Source of the DNA: Diphasiastrum complanatum
Lineage: Eukaryota; Streptophyta; Lycopodiopsida; Lycopodiales; Lycopodiaceae
NCBI GenBank assembly: GCA_029204225.1
Contig: CM055095.1
Location: 64,680,158 to 64,744,157, forward strand
Length of the DNA: 64,000 nt
Direction: 5' to 3'
Shown: positions 10,601 to 22,561 of the stretch, one piece after another
Layout of the letters: every line of letters starts with the position of its first letter
How positions within the stretch are numbered: position 1 is the first letter of the stretch
Translations under genes and position numbers: made by a program
The notes under the pieces: model-generated
What the model saw: the letters and a program-made list of their open reading frames with translations, nothing else
What the model was told of the DNA's origin: nothing
Databases searched by the model: none

Positions 10601-11850
10601 TGTTGGAGAAAGTGGGTGTGTGAGTGTGAGAAAATAAAAATAGCTCGAAAAGAAATGGACATGAAATGAAGCGAACTCAAAACTTGAACGAGAAACGAAC
10701 TCGAATGGAAAGTATTCATGCGCAGCAGAATGAGCTATATTACTCTTTCCGTAAGCATGACTACGCCTATCAGAAACGAACAGAACATTAGTGATAAAAA
10801 TCACGGTCGATCTGATTACGTAGCCAAACATCAAGCAACAAAACATTAGAAGAATAATTTGTCGTGAACAGCTAGACAAATTATTAGTCGCAAATGATTC
10901 GCGAAGAGCTAGACTGAGCTCGACTGATAATCAGTCACGAACTAGTTGTGAAAGGCAAGACTAAATATTAGTCGTCAACAATTAGACTAATAATAATTTG
11001 CTAAGAACAAATTTCTAGATTGAGCAATAAGAGAGTCAGACAGAATGTAGAGAAGCATAGCAGTATTGACACAAATCTGAATGCAGAATAAGACAGCGTT
11101 GTTATCAGGTTAAGTACAGCAAAATATATACGTCAGTAATGCTATGGAGCACAAGACAATAGCGGACAAAACCGCGTGCTCTACAAAGCTAATTCAATCT
11201 ATAAAAGGAATGAACCAGTTACTAACAATACAAAAGATACGCAAGGCATCTACTTTGTCTATCTCTGATAAGCTTCCGATGCTATTATTTGCACACACTC
11301 TGAATACGCAAGTGGTATTCAATATGTACACAATTTTACAGATGTGCAGATGAAGAAAGTAGAAAGTGGATGTGTTGTCTGTAGGAGATTGTGGGTGGCT
11401 GCTGCATGAGAAGGCCACGACGTCAGCCTTTGCTAAAATGAACATTGGTGAAGATGCGAAAAATGCGACACTTTGACGAAATGCCTTAGGATTTGATTTA
11501 CAGGGTGCCTTCACTTTTCCTAGGGCACCTTTGACATTTTGTAAGGCAGTGAGTGTTGTCTGTTTTCCAGATCAGCGCGTCAGCCTGAGAGAGGTGTTTT
11601 CTTCTCACAAATTGACTACTATAATTCTTCCTTGACATGCACCTCACTAAGTGTTGCATTTAGGACTTGACTGGAATGTTTTCTGTATTCAATCTCCAAT
11701 ACATATAGCATGTTTGGTCTGATTACAAGAACTAATTAGCTAAGCATTACAAGATTGTTTAAGCTAAAAACATAGCTAACTATTTCTTGCTACTCCGCTT
11801 AACTACCAAGGCTTAATAGTTGAGTCGTGACATTCAAACTGTCACACTCG
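10601..11850 (-). mobile_element. Copia C1 5' LTR
   Basis: It starts TGTTGGAG on the plus strand (minus-strand end CTCCAACA) directly beside the PBS. The part at about 10800-11545 is similar to the C2 LTR at 47197-48000, including the recurring phrase AGCTAGACTAATAATCAGTC. Beyond about 11545 the two diverge, and the outer end of this LTR (about 11550-11850) could not be fixed. The sequence has many short TCGCGAA/AGCTAGAC repeats. Confidence 0.7.
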
Positions 11851-11869
11851 TCGAGCTCTGATGACGTAC

Positions 11870-12211
11870 TCGACATCCGACATGTCTGACTCAACTTTCG
11901 ACTTTGTTCATAGCTGGGGTTGAGTCCTCATTGGGGACTTCGTTGGCGTCGGGCACTTCGGTCTCTTTTGCCTTGGTTTCCCTTCGTTGCCTTGTTGCCC
12001 TCGGGGACTTCGGCCACTTCAGTGTCATCGATGACTTGGATTGAGGCTGGTGCCTTTGCAATGCATTGGCATCAGGGACTTCGGCTGAGTCGAAGACTTC
12101 GGCCTTGCCAATGACTCCGATTGTTGCTTGTGTAGAAATCCTGTGTATTTCTGCCGGTATGAACTCACAAACTAAGAGTGCTTTGTGGCTAGAAACACCA
12201 AGTTTTTTCAC
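11870..12211 (-). repeat. GACTTCGG-motif cluster with EVPDAN peptide repeat
   Basis: The hexamer ACTTCG recurs near 11938, 11956, 12008, 12079 and 12096. On the minus strand a 106-codon frame (12211-11891) carries repeats of the type EVPDAN and EVFDSAEVPDAN in a hydrophilic context. I do not recognise a family. It may be a repetitive linker of a lost retroelement protein or a simple minisatellite. Confidence 0.45.
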
Positions 12212-14369
12212 ATTCTATCCAAACTTTGGGTTTGCTAAACAAATATCAATAATAAATATTCATATGATAAAAGTTGCCACTTGAGAGTGTTTATTGTGGT
12301 AGTCTTGAATCTTGGTTTGTGCGTGGAGTAGGAAAATATGGGAGCCCTTGGATCCTAGAAGTAAGTTGTGCAGATATTTACATAGTGATAATAATAATTA
12401 TTATCGTTGCTAGCACACTCTCTTTTCTTGTGCAACGAATAATAGAAGTATATTTCTATAAGAAAATGTACAAAAGGCTTGCTTGATCTTGAATGGCATC
12501 TTTGGTGAAGCACAAGTCGGGAGGACCTCATTTCAAAGCACTAAACATCTGAGTATTTTTTGTATTCTAACTAACAGTAGGTCATGGTATATACGATGAT
12601 GTTTATTGGACCACATTGTGCACGACGACACTTTAATCATTCATGTATTGGGTGATGAAAATTCATGATAATCATTCATTGGAGATATAAATTGTGACAT
12701 TTTTTAATCATGAACAATAATTTTCAGTTTTGTATTATGGATGAATATTGTGTTTGGAAATGGCTATGCTAAGAACACTCATAAGTTAAGGCTCAAACAT
12801 TATTTACAACTGCACATTATTGGACTACCAGCTCTAACATTTAAACTTTACTTCATTGTTGGTGTAAGTCTTTTCTTGTAATTCATAAAAATTATTTTAT
12901 TCAACAAGTCAATGTTCTAACTAAAATAGGCTACTGTAAGAATTGCTTAGCTACCACCCTTTTTCTCATAGAAATCTATGTGGGATGAAACTAATGTATA
13001 CATATCCATATAGGGTGCAAAAAGTCCTAATATCATTATGTTGAAAGAAAAAAAAAATCATCATTATAAAAGAGAAGAAACTAAAGTTCACATGCCATCA
13101 ACAACTCACATGCTACAACTTTAATATCATTGAGGCCAATATTTGAACAAAGAATAGATGAACATGGGCTACATTCATTGTTGAGGTTTTGTGGGTCCTC
13201 ATCTATGGTAAGCCTAAAACTTAGTTTATATCCACCTATAGTTTGAAATTTATGAATATCATGCACATGCAAACATTAGTTTATGCATGATAAAGACTAT
13301 TTATGTATATGTATATGACTTTTTCCTTTAGGTCGATCTCAAATCTTTTTGTTGCTTTTTTGAATTTCTATACATTGGATGATCATACCGAATGATGAGA
13401 TGTAGCAAAATAGTTTATTATTTCAAAGTTATGTACCTTACTATAATGATTTGCATCTCTTTTTTCTAGAGCCTAGTTGGTGTATGTACTTATATATACA
13501 ATATATGTACTTTTGATTAGTAGTTGAAGAAACTCAAATGCAAAACCAACTAAAAGCCAGGACTTGACAGTTTGTAAGTAGATTATTGCAGGTTTTATAA
13601 GTTTATTTTGACAAGCTTTGCTAGTTGTGGCAATCAATGTTTATTGAGGAAAAAATAAAACATAGTAGGAATTTTTTTTTTTAATGTACACATTTGATGC
13701 AAATTATGCAAATTTTGGTCTTGGATTCAATTATGCCACACGATACATAGCAAGCAACATTTGTCTAATCAATGTTGTAATGCAATGGATGGGTTTAAGG
13801 TTTAAGGTGAAAGAGAATCACAAAGAAAATTTGTTCAAAATATGTGGATATATTAAAAGGAAAGCAAAGCACAGTCCATTCATACAATATTGTTAACTAT
13901 GCTTTTTGTTTCAATGGCACGTCAATAATTCAGTATTGGATGTGAAAACATTCTATTGTTTGGCGTAATATATTACATATTAGATTTCATGTTCATCAAA
14001 CATGGGTTGATGAATGGATATGTTCTCGTTCACATCTAATCCCAAACTCTCAAGTAAACATAGTACATATATTTACATGAAACATTTCTTTTACTCACAA
14101 TATGTTGGTGGAAGTCCATGCTTATGGTCGATGGCTCTTTAGCATAGTAACCTTGTGTCTTGTCACGACTTCACGACTGTCCAAGCTTTCAATGACATGA
14201 ACTTCATTCTTCTCAAATAAGAATCTAGTGATTTGTTCATATCACAATCAATACTACCTATAGCAAATTCAAACAAATTGTTCATCAAAAAGTGTGATTC
14301 TTCCTAGAAATGTGGCAAACCCATATCCTCTATGCATTGGCCTCTAATCCTCTTTTATTAACGACACTG
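12212..14369. other. AT-rich intergenic sequence, no gene seen
   Basis: About 2.1 kb of AT-rich DNA with many stops in all frames and short poly-A/T runs. No conserved protein motif, tRNA-like fold or terminal repeat was recognised on reading. Confidence 0.55.
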
Positions 14370-14862
14370 GTTGACAAGTAGAAGATAGATTTTGTAGGTC
14401 TGATTAGACCCACCAAACAAAGAATCACATAACACTATACTCTAGTTGCAACAAACTATAGAACTGAAATAGTAGAAGTAGAAGCAACCACAAAGGATGG
14501 TGCTAAAACTGTAGCATACTTTTTTATCTAAATATAATATCATCATATATGGATGCTCATTGAAATGGGTTAGTAGTCAAGAAAATCATTTTCTTAATAA
14601 GATAATTAGAGAGGCAATTGACTATTTTATGATATCTCAGAAAATTACCACTCTCTACAACCCCAAAGCCGATGGATGCACTAAGTGCACTTATGGTATT
14701 TTGTGTAAGATCTTATATAATATCACAAATATGCACTCTTATGATTCAGATAACAAATTACCATTAGTATTATAGGTGTATAGAAATACAAAAAGGACCA
14801 TTACAAAGAATATACCATATTACATGCATATGTGGCTGCCAAATGAGTCCTTCATTCAATGA
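14370..14862 (+). pseudogene. Gypsy integrase remnant
   Basis: The plus-strand reading shows fragments of a Ty3/Gypsy integrase core. First comes a DFVGLIRPTKQ-like block, then LVATNYRTEIVEVEA. Next is NHFLNKIIREAIDYFM, with the expected D..G.HF position degenerate, and then TTLYNPKADG. The downstream part includes YRNTKRTITKNIPYYM. Several stops and frame changes interrupt it. RT and RNase H are not visible upstream, and the C-terminal chromodomain-like part is gone after about 14862. Confidence 0.7.
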
Positions 14863-16899
14863 AAATCTAGCTTGGATACTCGAATATCCAAAGCTAGCAG
14901 TTGCATGTGCCTATATCACCAAATGTGCAGCAGTGAGACCATGTTCATGAAAAGGAATGCAAATTGCAGATCAGATCAGTAGGCCCATACGAACATCACC
15001 TGCCAGTTCCTCACAACAACTACAACTGATGGATACTCAATCTCTACAAGTGCAATCACCTGCTGCTACAAGATCCCAGTCCCAATCACCACCCGGAACA
15101 TTGCCACTAGTGACATCATCCCCTCGCGTCCAACAAGCAATTGATTCTGTGGTCGACTTCCAACAACCACCATAGCCAACAGATTCAGGGGAGGGAGAAT
15201 GGGAGCTATCTGCAACCACGCAAGTGGAAGGTACACTTGCAGTCGATCCCACTCAAGAAGACAGACGGGCAATCCAAAGGGACTCAACTAGGAGGAGAAC
15301 CCCAGTCATAAACCTCGAGTTTCGAGCATCGGGAGATGAAGATCCTTGAGGGGAAAGTACAAGAATTGGAAAATTAGTCTTCTCCTTCAACCACTCCTAC
15401 ATCCACATCGTCCACATTCCATCATCCAGTTCTCTTGCCACAACATCTGTATCTACTTCCATGTCTGTTATATCATCCACACCATCTACCAATATCACTA
15501 CCACCACAACTTCCATCATCAGAATACCACCACCACCTTACCTTACATCTTTCTGTTATTCCATCATCTCACTATTCATCTCTTTTCAGGCCCTGGTAGT
15601 CTTACCGAGACAGTTAAAAGGTCATTACAATGTCTGGCAGATACCAACTACCACCTACATTGGTTGGTCAATCAGAAAGAAAGCAGGTGACGTTCCAAGA
15701 ATAGATAATAAAAAATTAAGAAAAAAAAAGAATCAAAGATCTCCAACTGAAAAGGCCAATACCAAAGAAAAGATCGAGAAGCAGACATGATCTTGGCCGA
15801 GTCTCAACAAATAACGGATCAAAGGAAAAGATGAAGACGATAGTGGACCTGTAGGATAAAGTGAGCTCCATACCAAGTAAATGGTGATCAAAGCTCGAAA
15901 CTACAAAGATTTGAAGTTGCAACTATAATATTGTCATTTCCTGCACCTTCCACCAAAACCCTTGGCATGTTTCCGTACCATCGTCAACCTATCCATCTCA
16001 ATATGTTCTTACCACCAATTTCATAACCCCTTGAAGACTGATAACCCAAGGTTTGTGCAACCTACCAATTGAAGGTTCTCCACTTCTCGTCAAAACAAGA
16101 GTGTCGATGAGGTCGGCGGGACTTTGACTGGAAGAAGAACTGAGGAAACACCTAGAAGCAGAAACGAAAGTACAAAGAATGCCAAGGCAATTGATGAATA
16201 TCTGACAAGACTTACAAGAAAATTGTCCAAGAAATCCAAGGAAAATATCCAAAGGCAACTTTCAAAGGACAATATGTTCAGATGATCAAGAGTTGGTATA
16301 CATACAAGCTTATACCAGTGGTTAGGCCTTACTTTGGACCTATTCCGTGGGGCATAAAAATGAGATTCATCACATTTAAAGCCATCGAAAAGGAGATAAA
16401 CTACGAGAAATCTCTTGACAAAAAGAAAGCTGAAAAGAACAAACAAGAGACTCTTGATTACACAAGGCTATCTAAGTAGGAAATCGGGTTCCTGACATAT
16501 TCTAGATCCGAGCTACCATTGTCAATCAAGGATCAAAATGAGGTCATAGGTGTGCCTTTGACAGGTAGGTACATCATTGTTATACTACAACTAGATTCTG
16601 TGACTGAGCCATTGCATATAGATTTGTAACCATGTGATTCTTGCCAAACTGAATCTCTGTCAAACACTATCGAGCTAACATTCGAACAAAGAACCATTGC
16701 TAAACGTTGTCAAGCTTCCACTGTGACAGCCGAGTAGATGCCATCCATAGTAGAATCATTCATGAAAAATTCTACTGCAACATGGTTGGCCATTGATAAG
16801 CAGGTTTTGTGAGGTAGAATCATTGCTAGCTAACAAAGAAGATGCTTCAACTAACAAAAAAACAAAAAAACCCTTTGTAAAAAATGTCCAGAATCTCAC
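14863..16899 (+). other. Decayed coding-like region, family not recognised
   Basis: Short plus-strand open stretches have non-random composition. One is Q/S/P-rich (14957-15175). One is T/P-rich then lysine-rich (15461-15790). One contains PYFGPIPWGIKMRFITFKAI followed by a charged KKKAEKNKQE tail (16282-16479). Between Gypsy integrase debris and a Gypsy-type motif cluster, they could be gag or 3' ORF remnants of a Gypsy element. No catalytic motif is visible and I assign no function. Confidence 0.4.
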
Positions 16900-17650
16900 A
16901 GTAGCCCAAAACACCTAGACAACCTTCGCCCAACTCCATTTTCAGCATCAGAGCCATCTTGGAGGTCAGTGAAGGTTTATACTGAGTGTACGGTCTCTGG
17001 CAAAGGTTCTTAGACACCAAAAATAGGAATTTGCCATCGGAACCCTCGCCAACTCCAATATCTGCAAAAGTACTTATTGTAAACGAAGAAGCCAGTTTGC
17101 CAATATCTACTTTTCCATGTTTTATAGCTTCAATGAAGTCGGCGCCGATTAATATTGAGAAAATGAAAGTTCCCAGTGCTCAGAGAAAAGTCTAAGTCCT
17201 TGGAACCTTAGCCAACCTTCATACACCCTTGCCAGTATATCATTAATCTTTGTCGAATAGTCATAAAACATTGTTCTGAAGTATCTGTGAAGTCAACGAA
17301 GGTTAATATTACCTAGAACTAGTCCGACGAATGTTTTCAGCTCTCAAAAGTGCTAAATTGCCTTCTGAAACTTCACCAGACTATCTCTCGCCATGAGAAT
17401 CTTTGCCTAACCCAACCCACTAATCTCAATTTGTACTTCCTTGCAAGCGGCAAAGGTAAATCTCCATCATAAGGTAGTGGCAAAGGTTCCCAACGCTAAT
17501 CGCGCCCAAATTGCTTTCGGAACCTTTGTTGAACCATCCTTCACCTACAAGAACCCTCGTCAAGTGCTCTCTAAAGTGGTAATACACTATGATAAATCAT
17601 ATATCAGTTAGGCGAAGGTTCCTATTAAGAAAATCTGAAAAAATCCAAAA
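16900..17650. repeat. Cluster of GCGAAGGTTC-like motifs
   Basis: At least ten variants of GCAAAGGTTC, CGAAGGTT, GGAACCCTCGCC and GAACCTTTG occur in both orientations, for example at about 16922, 17001, 17040, 17303, 17479, 17516, 17550 and 17610. Spacing is irregular, 30-100 bp. The same kind of cluster lies after pol in the two other Gypsy copies of the window. There is no coding capacity. Confidence 0.65.
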
Positions 17651-17721
17651 AAATTGTTGAAACTACTAGTGACTTGACCCACGAAATACCCGTTCAATCC
17701 TATACAAGTAATACCGTTTAG

Positions 17722-18274
17722 TGTTGGGGGCCAGCGCAGTTTCCCAGGCCCCTACGTCGAGGCCTCAGCGGGGAGGCCCCGGACCCCACCCGCCCCAGCA
17801 CCATTAGGCCCGAGCACCTTCCCTCAAGCTATGCACCTTTCCAAGGGGAACACAAATGAAATAGAATGATAATTCTCCAAAATAGAGAGCAAGATAGCTT
17901 AATCTCAAAAGTGTAATTTACAATGCAAATACCTCTCCTTTTATGGCAAGGAGGGTCTTCCATAAGTGTCTACTAACTTGTGGGACTAATCTGTTCCTAG
18001 CCTTTCTAAAACTTCTAACTTAGGATTTAGAACTTCAATTTTCTTAACTTAGGACAACTTAAGATAAAATATTTCTAATCTTAAGTTTTCTAAGTCTAAG
18101 TTCTAAATCTAAGTTTAAGCTATTTTATTATTATTTAAGCTTCTACTCATGGACTTACAAAACACATGCCATGGCTTGAAGTTTATTGACAGATACTCAT
18201 ACATGGTCTTACAAAACACATGCCACGGAGTTTTATTTATTTTTATTTTCTCTGTGTTAGCACAGTTGCTAACA
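17722..18274 (-). mobile_element. Gypsy 3' LTR, 553 bp
   Basis: On the plus strand it starts TGTTGGGGGCC and ends GCTAACA, so the minus-strand LTR runs TGTTAGC to CCCCAACA with good inverted ends. A polypurine tract abuts it on the expected side. The region contains a roughly 60-bp internal tandem duplication around CATGGCATGTGTTTTG (near 18165 and 18215). A related LTR in opposite orientation lies at 37087-38141. It is the 3' LTR of the minus-strand Gypsy to its right; no 5' LTR is present. Confidence 0.8.
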
Positions 18275-18285
18275 TTATCCCCCTC
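18275..18285 (-). promoter_or_regulatory. Polypurine tract of the minus-strand Gypsy
   Basis: The minus strand reads GAGGGGGATAA and is followed at once by the LTR start TGTTAGC. Confidence 0.75.
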
Positions 18286-18755
18286 ATGGGATTGGTGGTC
18301 CCACAACAATCAACGCCTTTTCGTCCTAGATTTTTTGTGCTTCTTGGAGGCGAGACTGTTGCTGTCGGGAGTGGTAGATGGTCGTCCCGATGCCCTCCAT
18401 CATTTGCCACCATAATTTGTTCGGGAAGGGCATGGGTGTGTAATAATGGAGCATACCCTGGAGAAAGTTATGGGTTTTCCATAGCTCCACCATATCAACA
18501 TGCAAGGCGGAAGTAAGTGCAGTGCAATAATAGAGCCTTGCAACGTTGATATGGTCATCTTGCATGTGCAAGGGTTTATTGATGTCCAGGGAAATTGGGG
18601 GTAACCCTCGATCCCAAAAACCTCTGATTCTGCCAGAAATGCCACCATGCAGCAATTATCCGCAAAATATCTGACATCGCAATCAGGATAGCCATGGTGC
18701 TTCTGGTAGAAGACTCAGCAGTTGGTGTTGTAAGGCTATCTTCATAAGCTTTACT

Positions 18756-18846
18756 TCCGGCGCCACTGGCGCCAACATTGTCCCCAGCGCCAGCAGCGCC
18801 CCTGTTGTCCCCGGCGCCAGCAGCGCCCCTGCTGCTCCCGGCGCCA
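18756..18846. repeat. GGCGCCAGCAGCGCC minisatellite
   Basis: About three imperfect units of about 33 bp built from GGCGCCAGCAGCGCCCCTG and TTGTCCCC. On the minus strand they would read as G/A-rich units (GAAGAGDN). GC content is far above the surroundings. Confidence 0.8.
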
Positions 18847-19554
18847 CTGTGACCAGAATCCAGCCGGCGCCAAGTCCCTATGGCTGAAAATCTTTGATCG
18901 ATTCTAGCGAAGTCCAGAGAGCTCAGATCGATGTGCAATCACCTCACACAATCTAGGCATGATTAAAGGAAACCTGGGGATCAATAAAATCTAGAGAGAG
19001 AAAATGACTTTCTAGAAAGAGAAAATCCTAGAGAGAGAAAAATGTGCTTTACCAGCCTGGGTAGAGTGCTTGGTATGAGGAAGGGTACCGAATCCCACCA
19101 ATACTATAGGGGGAGTGCGGGTTGCGACTCAAGGCGAGCTCCAACCAAGTCTCAACCTCCCTTGCTGGAATGTTGTCATGGCTCTCGCCTTGGCATGCTA
19201 GCGCCTTGGAGACTAAGGTCGGTCACACACTTGAAATGTAACCTTCTCAAATTTATCAGTAAAGTGGGATTTTTCTCAAACTGACTCTGATTACCTTCTG
19301 GGTTTCAGTGTTCAGTAAAAGCGCCAGTTGTAAGGCCGCTTCAAAATTTTTAAGTTGGCACATAGCTGAGGGTCGTATCCCGGGACGCCAACGGTATGCC
19401 GTCGGGACCATTCGGTCCGTGGCTCCAGCAGTATGCTGTCGGGACCATTTGGTCCAGGAACTGGTTGTCTCCATATCTGTCGCGGCTTGTGGTTCTGAGT
19501 GTTCCTTGCATGAACGTGAATGGGTTAAGCTCTTGGGGAACGGGCTCTAACCTG

Positions 19555-19920
19555 TCGGCTGAGTTGGATGGCTTGCTTGGGTGGAAGTTACCTGTTTATG
19601 GCTGTCCAGTCTGGCATGGCGCCAGGTTGGCTTCCAACGCTCATGACGAAGCTTTCAATTGGTTAAGTCTGATGTAAGTCAGACCTCTTGCTTGGAATGG
19701 ATGTTACTCGTTTGTAACGAAGCTTCGAGTTGGTTAAGTTTGATGTATGATCGAACGACTTGCTTGGAGGGAAGTCACCCACATCGGGACCCCCGATCTG
19801 GCATGGCGCCAGGTTGGATCTCAATGTTGATTTTTGGAACTTCAAGTTGGTTAAGTCTGATCGTTGTTGGCGAGTTGGCTGCTTGTATGTCAAGTGGGTT
19901 GGATGGCAAGAGTTGAAGGC
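19555..19920. repeat. Degenerate tandem array in Gypsy 3' region
   Basis: The phrases GTTGGTTAAGTCTGAT (near 19658, 19730 and 19846), TTGCTTGG(A/G) and TCTGGCATGGCGCCAGGTTGG-like (near 19609 and 19797) recur in the same order. This indicates two to three diverged copies of a unit of roughly 70-190 bp. Confidence 0.6.
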
Positions 19921-19965
19921 TGGGAAGCTAAGTCGTGGTTCCCGACTCCCTTTGGGATGCCTGCG

Positions 19966-21866
19966 CTAAAATTGGTAACCATGTCTTTGGCTAAGTTGCC
20001 AGTATCGACTCCTATGGCTTAGCCAAAAGATTCTGTTCTTGACCTTGGTGGCAGGAAATGGTTCTCGCCTCACTATTGGATAGTAATAAGGATTGGTGCG
20101 CATGTAGGAGGGAGCTTCGAGATACCGTGCCATCGAGGTCTTACTTTGCACGAAGAGCTGATGGTGCCAGAGAGGTTGTGGATCCAGGAGTTTGACTGTT
20201 GTTTTATGTGTTTGACACTGGTCCAAATCTGGTAGTATGTAGCCACCTCGCTCTTTTGTTGTTGGGTACTTCTTTGCAAACTCCTGAGAGATGCGCAACT
20301 CCTTGCTTGGTTCTGTGGGCGTGATTCTGTGCCGGATGGTGGGGGATTCAGAGGCAATCTCATGTGCGGTTTGTGAATTGAGATCAGGAGATAGAGGAGG
20401 CGAGGGGTTAGCTTCTACAATGCATTGTGATTCAGGTGAAAAGTGTCGTGGAATGAAGGTGGGGTTAGTGGTGTCGAGGGGGTTAGAAGCAGTGGAAGAG
20501 AAAAGAAAATGTTGGGAGCTGGTACCCCCAGAGCCCGATGGATTGGTTGGTGTTTGAGCTCCTTGCCCCAGGGGTTGGCTTTGAAATGCGGAGCCTTGAG
20601 TTGCAGGAGGAGACTGTTGAAATCATGCACCATCTCCACCATCAGGTCCATCAAAGTGGTGCCCTGAATCATGAAATTGGGCATGCTCTGCATGAACCAA
20701 CGGTGTCGACTGGGCAGCAGCCTTTAGCATCTGCTGCTGTTGTTGATTGTAATTCGTGAGGTTCTGGATCTGCAGCTGTTGTTGTTTGGTTTCCTCCTCC
20801 AACCTTGTTTTTTCTTTCTGAAGGCCCGCCATAGCACCATAGTCGAATTGTCGCATAGTGTGTTGTCCCCCTAGGGTGCCGAATATATTGTATTGGAGCT
20901 CATTCACCAACCATACCGCTTTTTGGGCTGTAAGGGGTAGCTGCTCCCAAGGACCAATGTCAGGGAGGTTGCATGTGTAGTTAGGATACAACATGGGGTT
21001 AAATGGTAGAAAATCAGGAGCAGGACGAGGATTCAGCATATTCTACCCCGATGTCGTTGGATAGAATGTCATGTGGGACATCTGCTTCGGTATTGGCTGC
21101 CTTCCCTTTTTGCTTCTTAGTAGGTGGGGCTAGTGAGACTGGTTCTACTATTGGTTGGGGGGTGGCTCGCTTTTTTGTACTTGGATAAACAACATCCAGT
21201 TCCTTGATGGCAGCAGCTGCCTTAGACCCCAATTGCTTGGCGACCAACATGTGGAGGAGATACCCACATTTGGTAGTTGATTTGCGGGCTTTTAGGGCTC
21301 CACACAGCTTCTCCGCTACCTTCTCAACCCACTTATAATTTTGAGTGGGGTCGTCCGCTCGGTGGGATGCGATCCATCTTGGTGGTATGTACTGCAGCCA
21401 TGGTGATGATCATCTCTGAGGCGGCCTGTAGATGGGGATCCGTGATGAGTCGGATAGTGATCCCGTCATTGGTTTGGGCAATGGTTTTGCCATCGTCTGT
21501 CAGAAACTTGGTGAAGTACTTGGCATCATAACTAGTGCCCTTGCCATGGATTGTCTCTCCAAGATTAGGAATGCTGACACTCTGAAGATCCCTTGGAGAG
21601 ACGTTGATAATAGAATAACTGCCAGTCTTGGTTGTAAGCCGGAAAGTTTGGAACTCATCCGAATAGGTCGAGTAAGCTGCTCGGATGAGGCTCTCGCTCT
21701 GCTGGTCCCGGAAAAGTGTTAGATCAAAACCAAGGTTGGTGAGGATATCCTTGGCCAGTGTGAGCTGCTCGGTGTAATTCTTAAGAGAGATCATGATAAT
21801 ATCCCCTGAATAAGGACGAGGGGGTTTACAGCGGTGCAAGATCAGTGAGGAATCACGGGAAGCCAT
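19966..21866 (-). pseudogene. Extra ORF of minus-strand Gypsy, unknown protein, frameshifted
   Basis: An ATG at 21866 opens a 177-codon frame starting MASRDSSLILHRCK. Coding-like sequence then continues in other frames over 21250-21014, 21039-20623, 20693-20570 and 20298-19966, implying about four frameshifts in an original product of about 600 residues. Visible parts, in order: an N-terminal globular-looking region of about 180 residues; a K/A-rich helix with KWVEKVAEKL; a basic patch TKKQKGKA that could be a nuclear localisation signal; a coiled-coil Q-rich stretch (KTRLEEETKQQQLQIQNL); an S/T/P-rich linker; and a C-terminal part rich in aromatic and basic residues ending in HGYQF. No zinc knuckle, protease, RT or membrane segment is seen. 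It lies after the pol end and before the 3' LTR, the position of env-like or additional ORFs in Athila/Tat elements. I do not recognise the family. Confidence 0.55.
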
Positions 21867-21975
21867 GGCAGCAGTGATTTTAGATTGCTCTGAGAATTTT
21901 GAAAATTTTGAAAAAAAATTGGCATGAACTCGAGAGCAGCAATCTAAAATGAACTTGTGGAGAAAGGATGGAGAC

Positions 21976-21985
21976 CTATATATAG
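21976..21985 (-). promoter_or_regulatory. TATA box-like site before the extra ORF
   Basis: CTATATATAG lies about 110 bp upstream of the extra ORF start codon (21866), between that ORF and the motif cluster. The site is palindromic. A matching arrangement with TATATAAG occurs in the other Gypsy at 29420. Confidence 0.45.
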
Positions 21986-22009
21986 ACTTTTTTGGGCAGG
22001 AATTTGCAA

Positions 22010-22350
22010 CTTCACCTAGAATTCGTCCTCAGTGTCCACAATTTGGTAATGATGGTCGCGAATTTTGAGGCATCATTCTGAGGGCCCGCGAATTCCTGTA
22101 AGTGATTTGTGTTGGCCAAAAGAGGGAAAATGTCTGATAGTGCAAAAATGTATCTGATCAGAATTTGCAAAGGTAATAGAGACATCGTGAGGATCAATTT
22201 AAGCTCCCGCGAATTGTCTGCGAATTCTGAACATGGATATATGATGAAGAAAACTCCATTTTTTTGATTTTTTGACATTTTTCTTCTGAGACAGAATTCG
22301 CGGAGGCCAAAAATGAATTGTTCTCTATAAGAAAGGGGCCAGGCGAATTC
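22010..22350. repeat. Cluster of GCGAATTC motifs
   Basis: GCGAATT or its complement occurs about seven times in 330 bp (near 22018, 22053, 22088, 22209, 22217, 22294 and 22333), often as CCGCGAATTC or TGCGAATTCTG. It sits after the pol end and before the TATA-like site and extra ORF. Confidence 0.7.
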
Positions 22351-22561
22351 GATCTTAGATGATGTGAAAACATTTTGTCTGAAACTAATGACTTTTGTGG
22401 TTTTCTCAGAGAAGACTGATCTGATAGTATCTTGATGGGTGGAACAACAAATCACAGCAAAAAATGGTGTCAAAATGGCATACAAATAATAAAAAGAGAG
22501 AAGAAGAAAAAAAAAATAGTAGAGAAAAAGCAGCTAACACATATCAAGATAAAAGCAGGGT
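22351..22561 (-). mobile_element. Spacer between pol and motif cluster
   Basis: AT-rich noncoding part of the minus-strand Gypsy with an A-rich run near 22500-22520. No separate feature seen. Confidence 0.4.

Larger units (their letters stand above)
18286..19965 (-). mobile_element. Gypsy 3' untranslated region with tandem repeats
   Basis: About 1.7 kb lies between the extra ORF and the LTR and holds no conserved protein. It contains three repeat patches. One is a GGCGCC-rich minisatellite at 18756-18846. One is a roughly 45-bp duplication with TCGGGACCATT(C/T)GGTCC at 19396-19460. One is a longer degenerate array at 19555-19920. Hypervariable, repeat-bearing 3' UTRs are known for plant Tat-type Gypsy elements, which supports that placement. 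Confidence 0.6.

Noticed and set aside
19042-20400. Plus-strand ORFs of 70-100 codons in the Gypsy 3' region
   Set aside because: They are antisense to the element, overlap tandem repeats and have no conserved motif.
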